From the NCBI RefSeq assembly GCF_022878925.1, contig NZ_CP084629.1, positions 310,001 through 374,000 on the forward strand: 64,000 bases of DNA, given 5' to 3'. The notes under the pieces were generated by a model. It was not told where the DNA came from, ran no database searches, and worked only from the letters and a program-made list of their open reading frames with translations. Of the stretch, positions 1 through 8,196 are shown piece by piece; within the stretch, counting starts at the first letter, position 1, and every line of letters begins with the position of its first letter. The DNA is from Caballeronia sp. TF1N1 (GTDB taxonomy: Bacteria > Pseudomonadota > Gammaproteobacteria > Burkholderiales > Burkholderiaceae). A program made the position numbers and the translations under genes.

Positions 1-37
1 TCGCACGCGGGAAACATCGAAGCCGTCCCGCGTGCGA
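1..37. repeat. perfect 12-bp inverted repeat, possible terminator stem
   Basis: The first 12 bases (TCGCACGCGGGA) are the exact reverse complement of bases 26-37, with a 13-base loop. The stem lies just beyond the 3' end of the minus-strand esterase gene that stops at base 54, so it could form in that transcript. No uracil run follows on either strand, so a classic intrinsic terminator is not supported. Because the element touches the window edge, its full extent is unknown. Confidence 0.5.
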
Positions 38-53
38 ATCACATCACCCGCGC

Positions 54-1208
54 TTACTGACCTGTGCCAAAAGCCTGCTGCAAGCGCGTCCCCGCATACT
101 GCTGCGCATCTTTCGCCTTCTGCACCACAGCCGCCGTGCCGAAGAACTCGTGCGTCACGCCGTCATAGACGCGACGATCGACCGGCCCGTTCACCGCTGC
201 AATCGCCTTCTGCAACTGCGCGCCATCGTCACGCAAAGGATCGATACGGGCGTTGATGATGGTGACCGGCGGCAAGCCCGCGAGATTGGCGTGAACCAGG
301 TCGAGACGCGTGTCCTGCTTGTCGGCCGGCGTGCGCAAGAGCTTGTCGAGGAACCACGCGATCATCGGCTTGTTGAGCGGCTTGGCCACTGCGTTCTCGA
401 TATACGACTCCGTGTTCATGCTGCCCGTTTGCGCCACCGGATATACGGCGATCACGGCAAGCGGCTTCGGCGCATTCGCATCGCGTGCGGCGATGGCCGT
501 CGCGACCGCGAGATTGCCGCCCGCGCTTTCGCCCGCGAGCGCAAGCCTCTTCGGGTCGCCGCCAAGCGAAGCGGCGTGGCTTGCCACCCACTTGTACGAC
601 GCGAAGGCGTCATCCCATGCGGCGGGAAAGCGCGCCTCGGGCGCACGCCGGTAATCGACCGATACGACGATTGCATTGGCCGCCTTCGCAAGCCCACGCG
701 CGCCGCCGTCATAGACCTTGCGGTCCGCGATCACCCAGCCGCCCCCATGAAAATACGTCACGACGGGAAACGGGCCATTGCCTGCGGGCTTGTACACCGT
801 CGCGGGCAAGCTGCCGGCCGCGCCCTGCACGGTAATGTCGCGGCTCGTGACGCCCGGTACCAACGCTTGCGGCGAAGTGCTGCGACCCTGCGTCTTCAGC
901 ACGGAATTGACGGCATCGGCGATAGTAGGTTGAGCGCGCGCCGTCGGCACATCGACCTTCTCGATGGCCTTCGGATCGAGTGCCGCATAAGCGTCGAGCA
1001 CGGTCTTCATGTCGTCATCCGCGCGCACGGCCGCGGTTGCATTGGCGACCGCGTTCGCCACGGGTGACGGCTTGTCCGGTGCGCTGTTGCATGCTGCAAG
1101 AGAGAACGACAAGCAAGCAGCCACACCGAATGCGGCACGACGCATGAGTTTCGGCGCGGGCGTTCGAAGGGTGGGTCGGACGTTATGATCGAGGTCGAGG
1201 TCACGCAT
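54..1208 (-). CDS. alpha/beta hydrolase, acetyl-esterase/lipase type (HSL family), lipoprotein
   Basis: Likely hydrolyses short-chain carboxylic esters in the cell envelope. The protein has the HGGGW oxyanion-hole motif of the hormone-sensitive-lipase/acetyl-esterase group, the nucleophile elbow GESAGG, an aspartate in the 'ARIDPLRDDG' block and a histidine in 'GVTHEF', which together complete a Ser-Asp-His triad. The N-terminus has a hydrophobic stretch ending in SLAAC, a lipobox, so export and lipidation are expected. The frame is open to base 1310, but an ATG at 1208 is preceded by GGAG at a 7-base spacing and is preferred. An ATG at 1145 would give a more usual signal-peptide length but lacks a ribosome site. 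It diverges from the DMT exporter gene. The substrate is not known. Confidence 0.85.
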   Translation of the reverse strand: MRDLDLDHNVRPTLRTPAPKLMRRAAFGVAACLSFSLAACNSAPDKPSPVANAVANATAAVRADDDMKTVLDAYAALDPKAIEKVDVPTARAQPTIADAVNSVLKTQGRSTSPQALVPGVTSRDITVQGAAGSLPATVYKPAGNGPFPVVTYFHGGGWVIADRKVYDGGARGLAKAANAIVVSVDYRRAPEARFPAAWDDAFASYKWVASHAASLGGDPKRLALAGESAGGNLAVATAIAARDANAPKPLAVIAVYPVAQTGSMNTESYIENAVAKPLNKPMIAWFLDKLLRTPADKQDTRLDLVHANLAGLPPVTIINARIDPLRDDGAQLQKAIAAVNGPVDRRVYDGVTHEFFGTAAVVQKAKDAQQYAGTRLQQAFGTGQ

Positions 1209-1375
1209 AGGTGGGCTCCGTAGGCAGTCCGCGCGTGGGTTCGCGAGAATGTCTTCGCGAATGTGCAAGACGCGGCTAATGCTATTTTTGTGAGAGAAAG
1301 TGCTCGTCATGCGAAGGCTTTCAACAGTGCCTTAGCTCGTAAGCTAGAGCAGACGTTGTTCCCGGCAAAGCCATA

Positions 1376-1400
1376 CGTGGAAGGTTTTAAACCGTCCACG
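1376..1400. promoter_or_regulatory. 25-bp near-perfect palindrome between divergent genes, candidate operator
   Basis: The left arm CGTGGAAGGTTT and right arm AAACCGTCCACG pair at 11 of 12 positions around one central T. The site lies 61 bp upstream of the DMT transporter ATG and about 170 bp upstream of the esterase start, the usual place for a shared operator. No regulator gene lies next to it. Function is inferred from symmetry and position only. Confidence 0.4.
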
Positions 1401-1461
1401 TCTTGTCGAACGCGCGTTTGCTCTGGTCGCAGGACGATCAAAACCTAAAGGGAAGCGAGAC

Positions 1462-2394
1462 ATGGCACAGGGGCCGAACGCGCATCGCGTCACGCAGGAA
1501 GCAGCGCAAGATGGCGGACGCTGGCTTGCCATCGGCGGTCCGATCGTCTTTTTGCTTTTGTGGTCCGCGGGCTTTCCCGTCGCCAAGACCGGCCTGCACT
1601 ACGCCTCGCCGCTCACGTTTCTCTCGATACGCTTTGCGCTCAGCATCGCGGTGCTCATAGGCGTATGCGTGTTCAGACGGCCGCTATGGCCAAGCGACAT
1701 GCGAAGCTGGCGTTACCTGGTCGTCATGGGCCTGCTCGTGCAGGTGATGTACTTCGGCCTCAGCTATCTGTCGATGACAGCGGGCATTGCAACGTCATGG
1801 CTTGCGCTGATCGTTTCGTTGCAGCCGATACTGGTGAGCGTGCTTGCGCCATCGCTGACCGGTGAGCGTATCGGCGTGCGGCAATGGCTGGGCTTGATAC
1901 TCGCGCTTGGCGGCTCGGCCGGCGTGATCCTGTCGCGCGGCACGCTGCACGCATCGGCACTCGGGCCGGTATTGCTCGCGGTGGGCGCGCTAATCGGCAT
2001 CACGGCCGCGATGTTGTACGAGAAACGCGCGGGCACCGCGCAGGACCCGCTCACGTCGAACCTCGTTCAATATTCAGTGGGCTTCGCGTGCTGTGCGCCG
2101 ATGGCGTTCTTCTTCGAGCGCACGGAAGTGCAGTGGAACCCGACACTCGCCGTCACGCTTGCTTATCTCGTGATCGGCAACTCGCTGATCGCGATCACGC
2201 TGCTGCTCGCATTGACACGCGCCGGAAAGGTGTCGCAAGTAGCGGCGCTGTTCTTCTTCGTGCCGCCCGGTGCGGCAATCATGTCGTACTTCATTCTCGG
2301 CGAAGTGTTGCCGACAATGGCCTGGTGGGCGATGGGCGTCGCCGTTCTAGGTGTGGCCATCGCGACGTGGAAAGGTCGGGGCGCCAAAAACTAG
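1462..2394 (+). CDS. EamA/DMT-family transporter
   Basis: Predicted inner-membrane exporter of the drug/metabolite transporter superfamily. The 310-residue length and about ten hydrophobic segments arranged as two EamA repeats are typical: repeat one begins around residue 20 ('PIVFLLLWSAGFPVAKTGL') and repeat two around residue 165. Conserved small-residue and proline positions ('SLQPILVSVLAP', 'VPPGAAIMSYFILGE') fit the family. The ATG follows AAAGGGA at a suitable distance. It diverges from the esterase gene and converges with the following symporter gene with 31 bp between stops. The substrate cannot be told; metabolite or amino-acid efflux is usual for the family. Confidence 0.85.
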   Translation: MAQGPNAHRVTQEAAQDGGRWLAIGGPIVFLLLWSAGFPVAKTGLHYASPLTFLSIRFALSIAVLIGVCVFRRPLWPSDMRSWRYLVVMGLLVQVMYFGLSYLSMTAGIATSWLALIVSLQPILVSVLAPSLTGERIGVRQWLGLILALGGSAGVILSRGTLHASALGPVLLAVGALIGITAAMLYEKRAGTAQDPLTSNLVQYSVGFACCAPMAFFFERTEVQWNPTLAVTLAYLVIGNSLIAITLLLALTRAGKVSQVAALFFFVPPGAAIMSYFILGEVLPTMAWWAMGVAVLGVAIATWKGRGAKN

Positions 2395-2425
2395 CGCGCC
2401 TCGAAGCGCACCACGCATCGGGAAG

Positions 2426-3388
2426 TCAGTTTCGTTTTGCAGCGACGACCGCGGCCGTATCCGTATCGCGTGTCGAACCCTTCGCCGGACGGCCAGCCCA
2501 ATAACCCGCGAGCATCGAGCCCGAGAGGTTGTGCCACACGGAGAACAGGGCGCCGGGCAAGGCCGCTATCGGCGTGAAATAAAGCTTGCCGAGCGTAGCC
2601 GCGAGCCCCGAATTCTGCATGCCCACTTCGATAGCGAGCGTGCGGCACACGGCCTCGTCGAAGCCGAGCAAGCGGCCGCCCCAATAGCCGCTCAGGAGCC
2701 CGATGCCGTTATGCATCACCACGCCGAACGCGACCACGAGCCCGACCGACGCAATACTCTTCTGCGTCCCGCCGACCACGGCGGCAATGATGAGCAAAAT
2801 AGACACCATCGACACGAGCGGCAGCAGCCATTCGATCTTGCGCACGAACTTCTCGAACAGATGATTCACGATAAGTCCGACCACGATAGGCAGCGCGACG
2901 ATCAGCAGGATGCTCATCAACATGCCGTGGACATCGACCGAGATCGACGCATCGACATAAAGGCGCGTGAGCAGCGGCGTCGCGAACACGCCGACGAGTG
3001 TCGAGAGCGCGCTGATGGTCACCGACAAGGCGACGTCGCCGCGCGCCAGATAAATCATGACGTTGGACGCCGTGCCGCTCGCCACGCTGCCAACCAGCAC
3101 CATGCCCGCCGTCAGATCGGGCGGCATGTGCAACGCCTTCGCGATAACCCACGCGGCAAGCGGCATGACGAGGTAATGCAGCACGATGCCCGCGATTACC
3201 GGCGCGGGGCGCGTGAAGACGCGCCGGAAGTCGTCGACGGAGAGCGTTACGCCCATCGACAGCATGATGATGGTCAGGAGCGTGGTGACATGCGGCGCAA
3301 TGCCCGTGACGGACGAAGGCGAATAGTAGGCGGCAACGGAGACCAGAACGGCCCAGAGCGGAAACAGGCGGGTGATGCGGGCAAGCAT
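2426..3388 (-). CDS. bile acid:sodium symporter (BASS) family transporter
   Basis: A 320-residue integral membrane protein of the BASS/PanS group, sodium-coupled carriers of organic anions. Family blocks are visible: '[16 protein letters not shown]' near the N-terminus, '[23 protein letters not shown]' type crossover region around residues 95-120, and '[13 protein letters not shown]' around residue 250, which form the sodium and substrate site in solved homologues. The ATG at 3388 is preceded by AAGGA. Bacterial members often move 2-keto acids or pantothenate-pathway intermediates rather than bile acids, so the substrate is open. The gene diverges from hipBA. Confidence 0.85.
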   Translation of the reverse strand: MLARITRLFPLWAVLVSVAAYYSPSSVTGIAPHVTTLLTIIMLSMGVTLSVDDFRRVFTRPAPVIAGIVLHYLVMPLAAWVIAKALHMPPDLTAGMVLVGSVASGTASNVMIYLARGDVALSVTISALSTLVGVFATPLLTRLYVDASISVDVHGMLMSILLIVALPIVVGLIVNHLFEKFVRKIEWLLPLVSMVSILLIIAAVVGGTQKSIASVGLVVAFGVVMHNGIGLLSGYWGGRLLGFDEAVCRTLAIEVGMQNSGLAATLGKLYFTPIAALPGALFSVWHNLSGSMLAGYWAGRPAKGSTRDTDTAAVVAAKRN

Positions 3389-3513
3389 GAAAGGCGGTCC
3401 TTGAATGTCGTGGCGTGTCGTGGTCTGTCGATGCGGGCGAAAAACGTCGAATTTTAACCGGCACGGGCTAAGGTCTTCTGAAAATGCTTAATTGGGCCAG
3501 ACTTTTTCGAAAA

Positions 3514-3610
3514 ACAGGTTTTAGGCTGTTTTTACTATTTACAGTCTAAAACTTGTTTTTTGCTTTAACAGGTCATAGACTGTAGAAACGCTTAACAGTC
3601 TTAAGACTGT
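3514..3610. promoter_or_regulatory. hipBA operator array: four 16-bp dyads at exact 27-bp spacing
   Basis: Four copies of an ACAG-N8-CTGT dyad lie at 3514-3529 (ACAGGTTTTAGGCTGT), 3541-3556 (inverted copy, one end ACAA), 3568-3583 (ACAGGTCATAGACTGT) and 3595-3610 (ACAGTCTTAAGACTGT, a perfect palindrome). Their centres are each 27 bp apart. The last ends 10 bp before the hipB start. In E. coli HipB represses its operon by binding several TATCC-N8-GGATA operators cooperatively; these sites have the same N8 layout with a different half-site. The stretch is also more AT-rich than its surroundings. Role as HipB operators is inferred. Confidence 0.75.
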
Positions 3611-3620
3611 AGGGATCTTC

Positions 3621-3929
3621 GTGGACTATCCGGTAAAGACGCTCAGCCAATTGCGGCCCATTCTCAAAGGCTTTCGCAAAGCCGCCGGGCTGACTCAGGC
3701 AAGCATGGCCGCGCAATTGGGCGTGACGCAGCAGACCTATGCGCAACTGGAAGCCAATCCCGCTGCGGCAAGCATGGAGCGCATGTTCAAAGTCTTGCGC
3801 GTGCTGGGCGTCGAGATGATGCTGACGGATGGCGTCATAGCGGACGAAGCCCCGCCCATCACGAAGAAAATCGCAGCGAAGGCAACGTCGGCGCGGGCCA
3901 GAGCCGCGAAAAAGCGGGAGAACTGGTAA
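3621..3929 (+). CDS. hipB: HipB-like antitoxin, XRE-family helix-turn-helix regulator
   Basis: A 102-residue DNA-binding protein expected to neutralise HipA and repress its own operon. An XRE helix-turn-helix occupies about residues 10-65, with 'GLTQASMAAQLGVTQQTYAQLE' as the core. A basic Ala/Lys-rich tail follows ('KKIAAKATSARARAAKKREN'). No ATG lies upstream of the HTH, so the GTG at 3621, preceded by AGGGAT, is taken as the start. The stop is two bases before the hipA ATG, so the genes are translationally coupled. Four evenly spaced dyads lie immediately upstream. Confidence 0.88.
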   Translation: MDYPVKTLSQLRPILKGFRKAAGLTQASMAAQLGVTQQTYAQLEANPAAASMERMFKVLRVLGVEMMLTDGVIADEAPPITKKIAAKATSARARAAKKRENW

Positions 3930-3931
3930 GC

Positions 3932-5260
3932 ATGGCGCGCCGCACCGACCCGAACCGGCTCGATCTGTGGATGAACGGACTGCCCGTCGGCCACTGGGAA
4001 TCCAGCACTGGTGGCGAGCGCCTCGTCTATCGCGATGAGTGGATTGCCGACCCGCAAGGCCGTCCTCTCTCGCTGTCGCTGCCGTTCACGCCGGGCAACC
4101 AGCCGTATCGAGGGCAAGTGGTCGCGAACTTTTTCGACAACCTTCTGCCCGACAGCGAGCCAATCCGCCGTCGCATTGCCACGCGTTATCGAACGGGCGG
4201 CACGGCGCCGTTTCAGCTGCTCGCACAGTTGGGTCGCGACTGCGTCGGTGCCCTTCAAATGCTGCCGCCCGGAGAGACGCCGGTCGATCTCGAAAGCATA
4301 ACGGGACGCGCGATGAGCGAATCGCAGATCGCCCGGCTGCTGCGCGAGACGACCGCCATGCCACAACTCGGACAACACGAACCGCTCGATGACCTGCGTC
4401 TCTCGATAGCAGGCGCGCAAGAAAAGACCGCCCTGCTTCGGCGCGGCAAGCAATGGCTACTGCCCGAGGGCAGCACGCCGACCACGCACATCTTTAAATT
4501 GCCGCTTGGGCTCGTCGGCAACATGCGAGCGGACATGCGGACATCGGTGGAGAACGAATGGCTTTGCTCGAAGATCGTCGCGGCATTCGGGCTGGCTATC
4601 GCGCGGTGCGAGATCGAAGTCTTCGAAGATCAGAAAGTGCTCGTCGTCGAACGGTTCGATCGCCGTCTGTCGAGCGACAAGCGCTGGATTTTGCGGCTCC
4701 CGCAAGAGGATATGTGTCAGGCCACCGGCACGCCCGCGCTACAAAAGTACGAAGCGGATGGCGGACCGGGAATCGGCCATGTCATGGAAGTGCTGTCGGG
4801 CTCGGGTCGCGCGGCCAACGACCGGCGCGACTTCTTCATGACGCAGATGGTTTTCTGGCTGCTCGCCGCCACCGATGGTCACGCGAAGAACTTCAGCATC
4901 GCGCATCTGCCCGGCAATCGTTATGAATCGACGCCGCTTTATGACGTGCTGTCCGCGCATCCGATCATCGGACGGGGACGCAATCAGCTTGCCGCGCAGC
5001 GCGCGAAACTCGCCATGGCCGTGCATGGCAAGAATATTCATTACGTCATCGCCGAAATTTTGCCGCGTCACTGGATCGCGCAAGGGCGCACAGTCGGGTT
5101 CGCCGCGCCGGAAGTCGAAGCGCTGATCGCCGAAGTCACGGCGCGCACCCAACAAGTCGTCGATGAAGTCGCGAGCGTGCTGCCCCGCGACTTCCCGATG
5201 GACATTGCCGAAGCGATTTTCAACGGCATGCGGCGTCTCTGCAACAAGCTCGCAGGCTAG
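3932..5260 (+). CDS. hipA: HipA-like serine/threonine kinase toxin
   Basis: A 442-residue HipA, close to the 440-residue E. coli protein, which phosphorylates glutamyl-tRNA synthetase and induces persistence. The N-terminal subdomain shows 'RPLSLSLPF' and 'NFFDNLLPDS'. The ATP-loop motif 'SIAGAQEKTALL' holds Ser158, matching the E. coli autophosphorylation Ser150. Lys189 in 'HIFKLPLG', Asp315 in 'ATDGHAKNFS' (catalytic) and Asp338 in 'YDVLSA' (metal) are all present, so the kinase should be active. The target is presumed to be an aminoacyl-tRNA synthetase. The TAG stop shares the tetranucleotide CTAG with the stop of the convergent dehydrogenase gene. Confidence 0.93.
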   Translation: MARRTDPNRLDLWMNGLPVGHWESSTGGERLVYRDEWIADPQGRPLSLSLPFTPGNQPYRGQVVANFFDNLLPDSEPIRRRIATRYRTGGTAPFQLLAQLGRDCVGALQMLPPGETPVDLESITGRAMSESQIARLLRETTAMPQLGQHEPLDDLRLSIAGAQEKTALLRRGKQWLLPEGSTPTTHIFKLPLGLVGNMRADMRTSVENEWLCSKIVAAFGLAIARCEIEVFEDQKVLVVERFDRRLSSDKRWILRLPQEDMCQATGTPALQKYEADGGPGIGHVMEVLSGSGRAANDRRDFFMTQMVFWLLAATDGHAKNFSIAHLPGNRYESTPLYDVLSAHPIIGRGRNQLAAQRAKLAMAVHGKNIHYVIAEILPRHWIAQGRTVGFAAPEVEALIAEVTARTQQVVDEVASVLPRDFPMDIAEAIFNGMRRLCNKLAG

Positions 5261-6579
5261 CCGCCCGCGCCCGTCACGCGCCACACGGTATTGCCGGCAT
5301 CGTCCGCAAAGACGAGTCCGCCGTCCTTGTCCTGAGTCAGGCCGACAGGCGCGCCGCGCAGTTCCTTCTCATCATCGGAAACGAAGCCTGTTACCACGGG
5401 CTTGGGCGTGCCTACAGGCTTGCCGTTCTCGAACGCGATATACGTCACCGCATACCCCGACAGCGGCGAGCGATCCCAACTGCCATGCTCGCCGATAAAC
5501 ACGCCACCGCGATACTGCGCCGGCAAATTGCTGCCCGTATAGAACATCAGCCCAAGCGGCGCGACGTGCGAACCGATTGCGTAATCCGGCGGAATAGCCT
5601 TTGCGACGAGATCGGGACGCTGCTCCTTGACGCGCGTATCGACATGCTGGCCGTAGTAGCTATAAGGCCAGCCATAGAAAGCGCCATCCTTTACCGAAGT
5701 CAGATAGTCCGGCACGAGGTCCGCGCCAATCTCATCGCGTTCATTGGCCACGGTCCAGAGTTGCCCCGTCTTCGGTTCCCATTGCAAGCCGGTCGGGTTG
5801 CGAATGCCTGCCGCAAAGATACGGCTCGCGCCGGTCGCGACATCCACTTCGAGCACGTTCGCGCGCCGATACTCCACGTCGAGTCCGTTCTCGCCGACGT
5901 TGCTGTTCGACCCGACGCCCACATAAAGTTTCTTGCCATCGCGGCTTGCGAGCAGCGCCTTGGTCCAGTGATGGTTCACGCGATCAGGCAGATCGGCGAG
6001 CTCGACGCCTTCCGCCGAGATGCTCGTTTCGCCCGTCTTGTAGGGGAACTTGAGCAGCGCGTCCGTATCGGCGACATAGAGCGTGTCGCCTATCAGCTGC
6101 ATGCCGAAGGGCGAATGCAGATGGTCGATGAACACGTGCTTTTCCCATTCCCCGCTGCCATCGCCCCGCTTTCTGAGCAACGTGATGCGGTTCGCGCCCT
6201 TCGATTCCTTTCCTGAACGGCTCTGGACCATGCCCGCGATCAACTGCTTCGGCGTGGTGACCGGCTCCGCGTTCGGACTGCCCGATTCGGCGACGAGAAT
6301 GTCGCCATTCGGAAGCGCATACACCTGCCGCGGATGCTCGAGGCCGGACGCGATCTTCTCGATCTTCAGTCCGTCCGCGACCTTGGGCGTTTCGTTGTCT
6401 TTCCAGCCCGCGAACTTCGGGACTTGCATCGGCGGAGTAAAGAAGCTCTTGGCGGTAGGCAGTGGCGGATTCGCGCCAGCCTGATGCGCGCTGTCGTATT
6501 CGGCGTGCTCGTTGCATCCCGCGAAGAGTGCTGCAATAGAGAGCGCGATAACGCTCGTCAAAGTGGTTTGCTTAATCAC
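5257..6579 (-). CDS. PQQ-dependent sugar dehydrogenase (sorbosone/glucose dehydrogenase B family), lipoprotein
   Basis: Predicted periplasmic beta-propeller quinoprotein that oxidises a sugar or aldose and passes electrons to the respiratory chain. Blocks 'LPNGDILVAES', 'HLHSPFGMQL', 'NPTGLQWEPKTGQLWTVANERDEIG' and 'FIGEHGSWDRSPLSGY' are characteristic of the soluble-glucose/sorbosone dehydrogenase family. The N-terminus 'VIALSIAALFAGC' is a lipoprotein signal. The frame is open to 6630, but a GTG at 6579 is preceded by GGAGG and gives a clean lipoprotein leader; it overlaps the stop of the DUF2231 gene by 8 bp, showing translational coupling. The true substrate is unknown. Confidence 0.85.
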   Translation of the reverse strand: MIKQTTLTSVIALSIAALFAGCNEHAEYDSAHQAGANPPLPTAKSFFTPPMQVPKFAGWKDNETPKVADGLKIEKIASGLEHPRQVYALPNGDILVAESGSPNAEPVTTPKQLIAGMVQSRSGKESKGANRITLLRKRGDGSGEWEKHVFIDHLHSPFGMQLIGDTLYVADTDALLKFPYKTGETSISAEGVELADLPDRVNHHWTKALLASRDGKKLYVGVGSNSNVGENGLDVEYRRANVLEVDVATGASRIFAAGIRNPTGLQWEPKTGQLWTVANERDEIGADLVPDYLTSVKDGAFYGWPYSYYGQHVDTRVKEQRPDLVAKAIPPDYAIGSHVAPLGLMFYTGSNLPAQYRGGVFIGEHGSWDRSPLSGYAVTYIAFENGKPVGTPKPVVTGFVSDDEKELRGAPVGLTQDKDGGLVFADDAGNTVWRVTGAGG

Positions 6580-7015
6580 GAGCCGCCTCCTGAAAGCCGA
6601 ATTTGTCGAAGGCAAGCGCGATATGTCCAACGCTCAACAGCACCACGGTGATAACCGAAAGAATCACGCCGAGCGGCACGATTCCATAACCGTCGCGGCT
6701 ATGCACGAACGCGTTGACGACCGCCGCGATGATGCCGAGCAGGTTGAGCCAGAAGTCGAGCTTCTCGGTGCGCGTGACGACGTGGCGTGAGCCGAACCAC
6801 ACATGCCCGAGATTGATGAAGCGCGGAATGATCGCGAGGATGAGCCCCGTCGTGACGAGCCACGCGGCGCCCTTCGCCCAAAAAACGTTGGCGGTGATGA
6901 CGAAGATGATGTCGAAAATCAGCGTCCCGACGAAGAGTCCGTAGGGAATGGGATTGAGTAGATCGAAGAGGGCTGTCGCCGTCCGCGATCGATATCTCAG
7001 GCTGGTCGTGCTCAT
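6572..7015 (-). CDS. DUF2231 membrane protein
   Basis: A small integral membrane protein (147 residues) with about four hydrophobic segments and the DUF2231 pattern: 'NPIPYGLFVGTLIFDI', 'TTGLILAIIPRFINL' and 'LLGIIAAVVNAFVHSRDG'. The domain is often found beside haem or quinoprotein redox proteins and is thought to be a membrane redox partner, but no function is established. Its stop overlaps the start of the PQQ-type dehydrogenase gene, which suggests that the two work together, for example as a membrane anchor or electron relay. An in-frame TTG at 7030 is possible, but the ATG at 7015 is preferred. Confidence 0.8.
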   Translation of the reverse strand: MSTTSLRYRSRTATALFDLLNPIPYGLFVGTLIFDIIFVITANVFWAKGAAWLVTTGLILAIIPRFINLGHVWFGSRHVVTRTEKLDFWLNLLGIIAAVVNAFVHSRDGYGIVPLGVILSVITVVLLSVGHIALAFDKFGFQEAARD

Positions 7016-7217
7016 GAGTGAGTACCCCAAAAAAAATTAGGCAGTGGGCCGTGCATCGGTTGCGGAAGGCGGCGTGCATTGCCTTCTGACTCCGTATGAA
7101 CAGCACATCACATGCCCGATTTTGGGGAACGCTTACATGATCGATTAGACAATGAGCACGCTCGCCACTTTGCAAGCGTGCCGTCAGGTGACAGTCGGCT
7201 ATCGGTGTGTCACGGGT

Positions 7218-7976
7218 TCAGACGCCGCGCCCGAGATGCTTCAGTTCGAGCTGCGTAATGGTTCGCTGCAAGGCGCGTTCAGCGCAGCCGCTCAGGTCGA
7301 TGAAGCGGCAACCGAGAATCGCGCGGCGCTCGCCGGTCTGCATGAGTTCGTAACGCGGCGCGGCGATCTCGAGGTCGACGCTCACTTCGCCGAATGGGCC
7401 CATCCGCAGGGTGACGCCTCGCCAGACTCCGCCACGTTCGGCGGTTTCGAAGCGGTCATCGGAGACACGCAAGGCCACGCCGCCGAGCGAAAGGTTCTTT
7501 ACGTCGAAGTGGAAGGCATTGCCGGCTTCGTCACGCCCGTGCGCGACGAACGGATTAACGAGCGGCGTCTCGACCCGGTAATACTGCCGCCGCTGCACGT
7601 AATACAGCAGCGTGGGCATCGGCGCTTCGAACGCGGGACGGCCATCGAAAAGCACTTTCACGGCCGGCCCGGTCGTGAATTCCGTCTGGATGCCCGATGG
7701 CTGGCTGCGCAACGTCAGGGCGTCCGCGCGGGCAAGCGCGGCATTGCTGGAATCCGAGCAGCCGAGATCGAAGACAAAGCGCGCGCTGCGCGAATCGACG
7801 TCAAGGACCTGCGTCACGATCTGCCCGCCTTCGAATTCCACGGTGAGAAAGTCGCCGCGCGACAGAAGGCTGCGCAGGCAAAGCGCAATCTGCAACGGAT
7901 GGCGCTGCGCATAGCATTCGTCGATAAGGGTCGCGGTACGGTCGGCGTCGAGACTCGGGAGGGTGGCGGCAATCAT
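7218..7976 (-). CDS. ycgR: YcgR-like flagellar brake protein (YcgR N-domain plus PilZ)
   Basis: A 252-residue cyclic-di-GMP effector predicted to bind the flagellar motor and slow swimming. Residues 1-110 match the YcgR N-terminal domain, and a PilZ domain follows with 'RRQYYRVETP' (RxxxR c-di-GMP site) and 'DVKNLSLGGVALRV' (D/NxSxxG). The frame is open to 8129, but the ATG at 7976, preceded by GGAT, gives the family's usual length. No flagellar genes lie nearby. Both c-di-GMP motifs are intact, so ligand binding is expected. Confidence 0.82.
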   Translation of the reverse strand: MIAATLPSLDADRTATLIDECYAQRHPLQIALCLRSLLSRGDFLTVEFEGGQIVTQVLDVDSRSARFVFDLGCSDSSNAALARADALTLRSQPSGIQTEFTTGPAVKVLFDGRPAFEAPMPTLLYYVQRRQYYRVETPLVNPFVAHGRDEAGNAFHFDVKNLSLGGVALRVSDDRFETAERGGVWRGVTLRMGPFGEVSVDLEIAAPRYELMQTGERRAILGCRFIDLSGCAERALQRTITQLELKHLGRGV

Positions 7977-8196
7977 CTTGTTATCCGTGCGTTGTCTGGT
8001 TTTTATTAGCGCCAAGCCTCTCAGGTTGCTAGCGCTACGGTGCACACCGGACAATGCAGAGACCGTGCCAATTGCGGCGCACGGTCGCCGATCGCCTGCA
8101 AGCCGCGCCGGGCAAGGCTCGGGCGGCATGAGGAAACCAAAGCGATGGGCGCTTGCTACGTTACGCGGACCTCGCGTTACGGCCGCGCGCGGCGGA

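Noticed and set aside
3737..4453. Long minus-strand frame over hipB and hipA
   Set aside because: It is antisense to two well-defined genes, has no recognisable domain and reflects GC-rich third positions.
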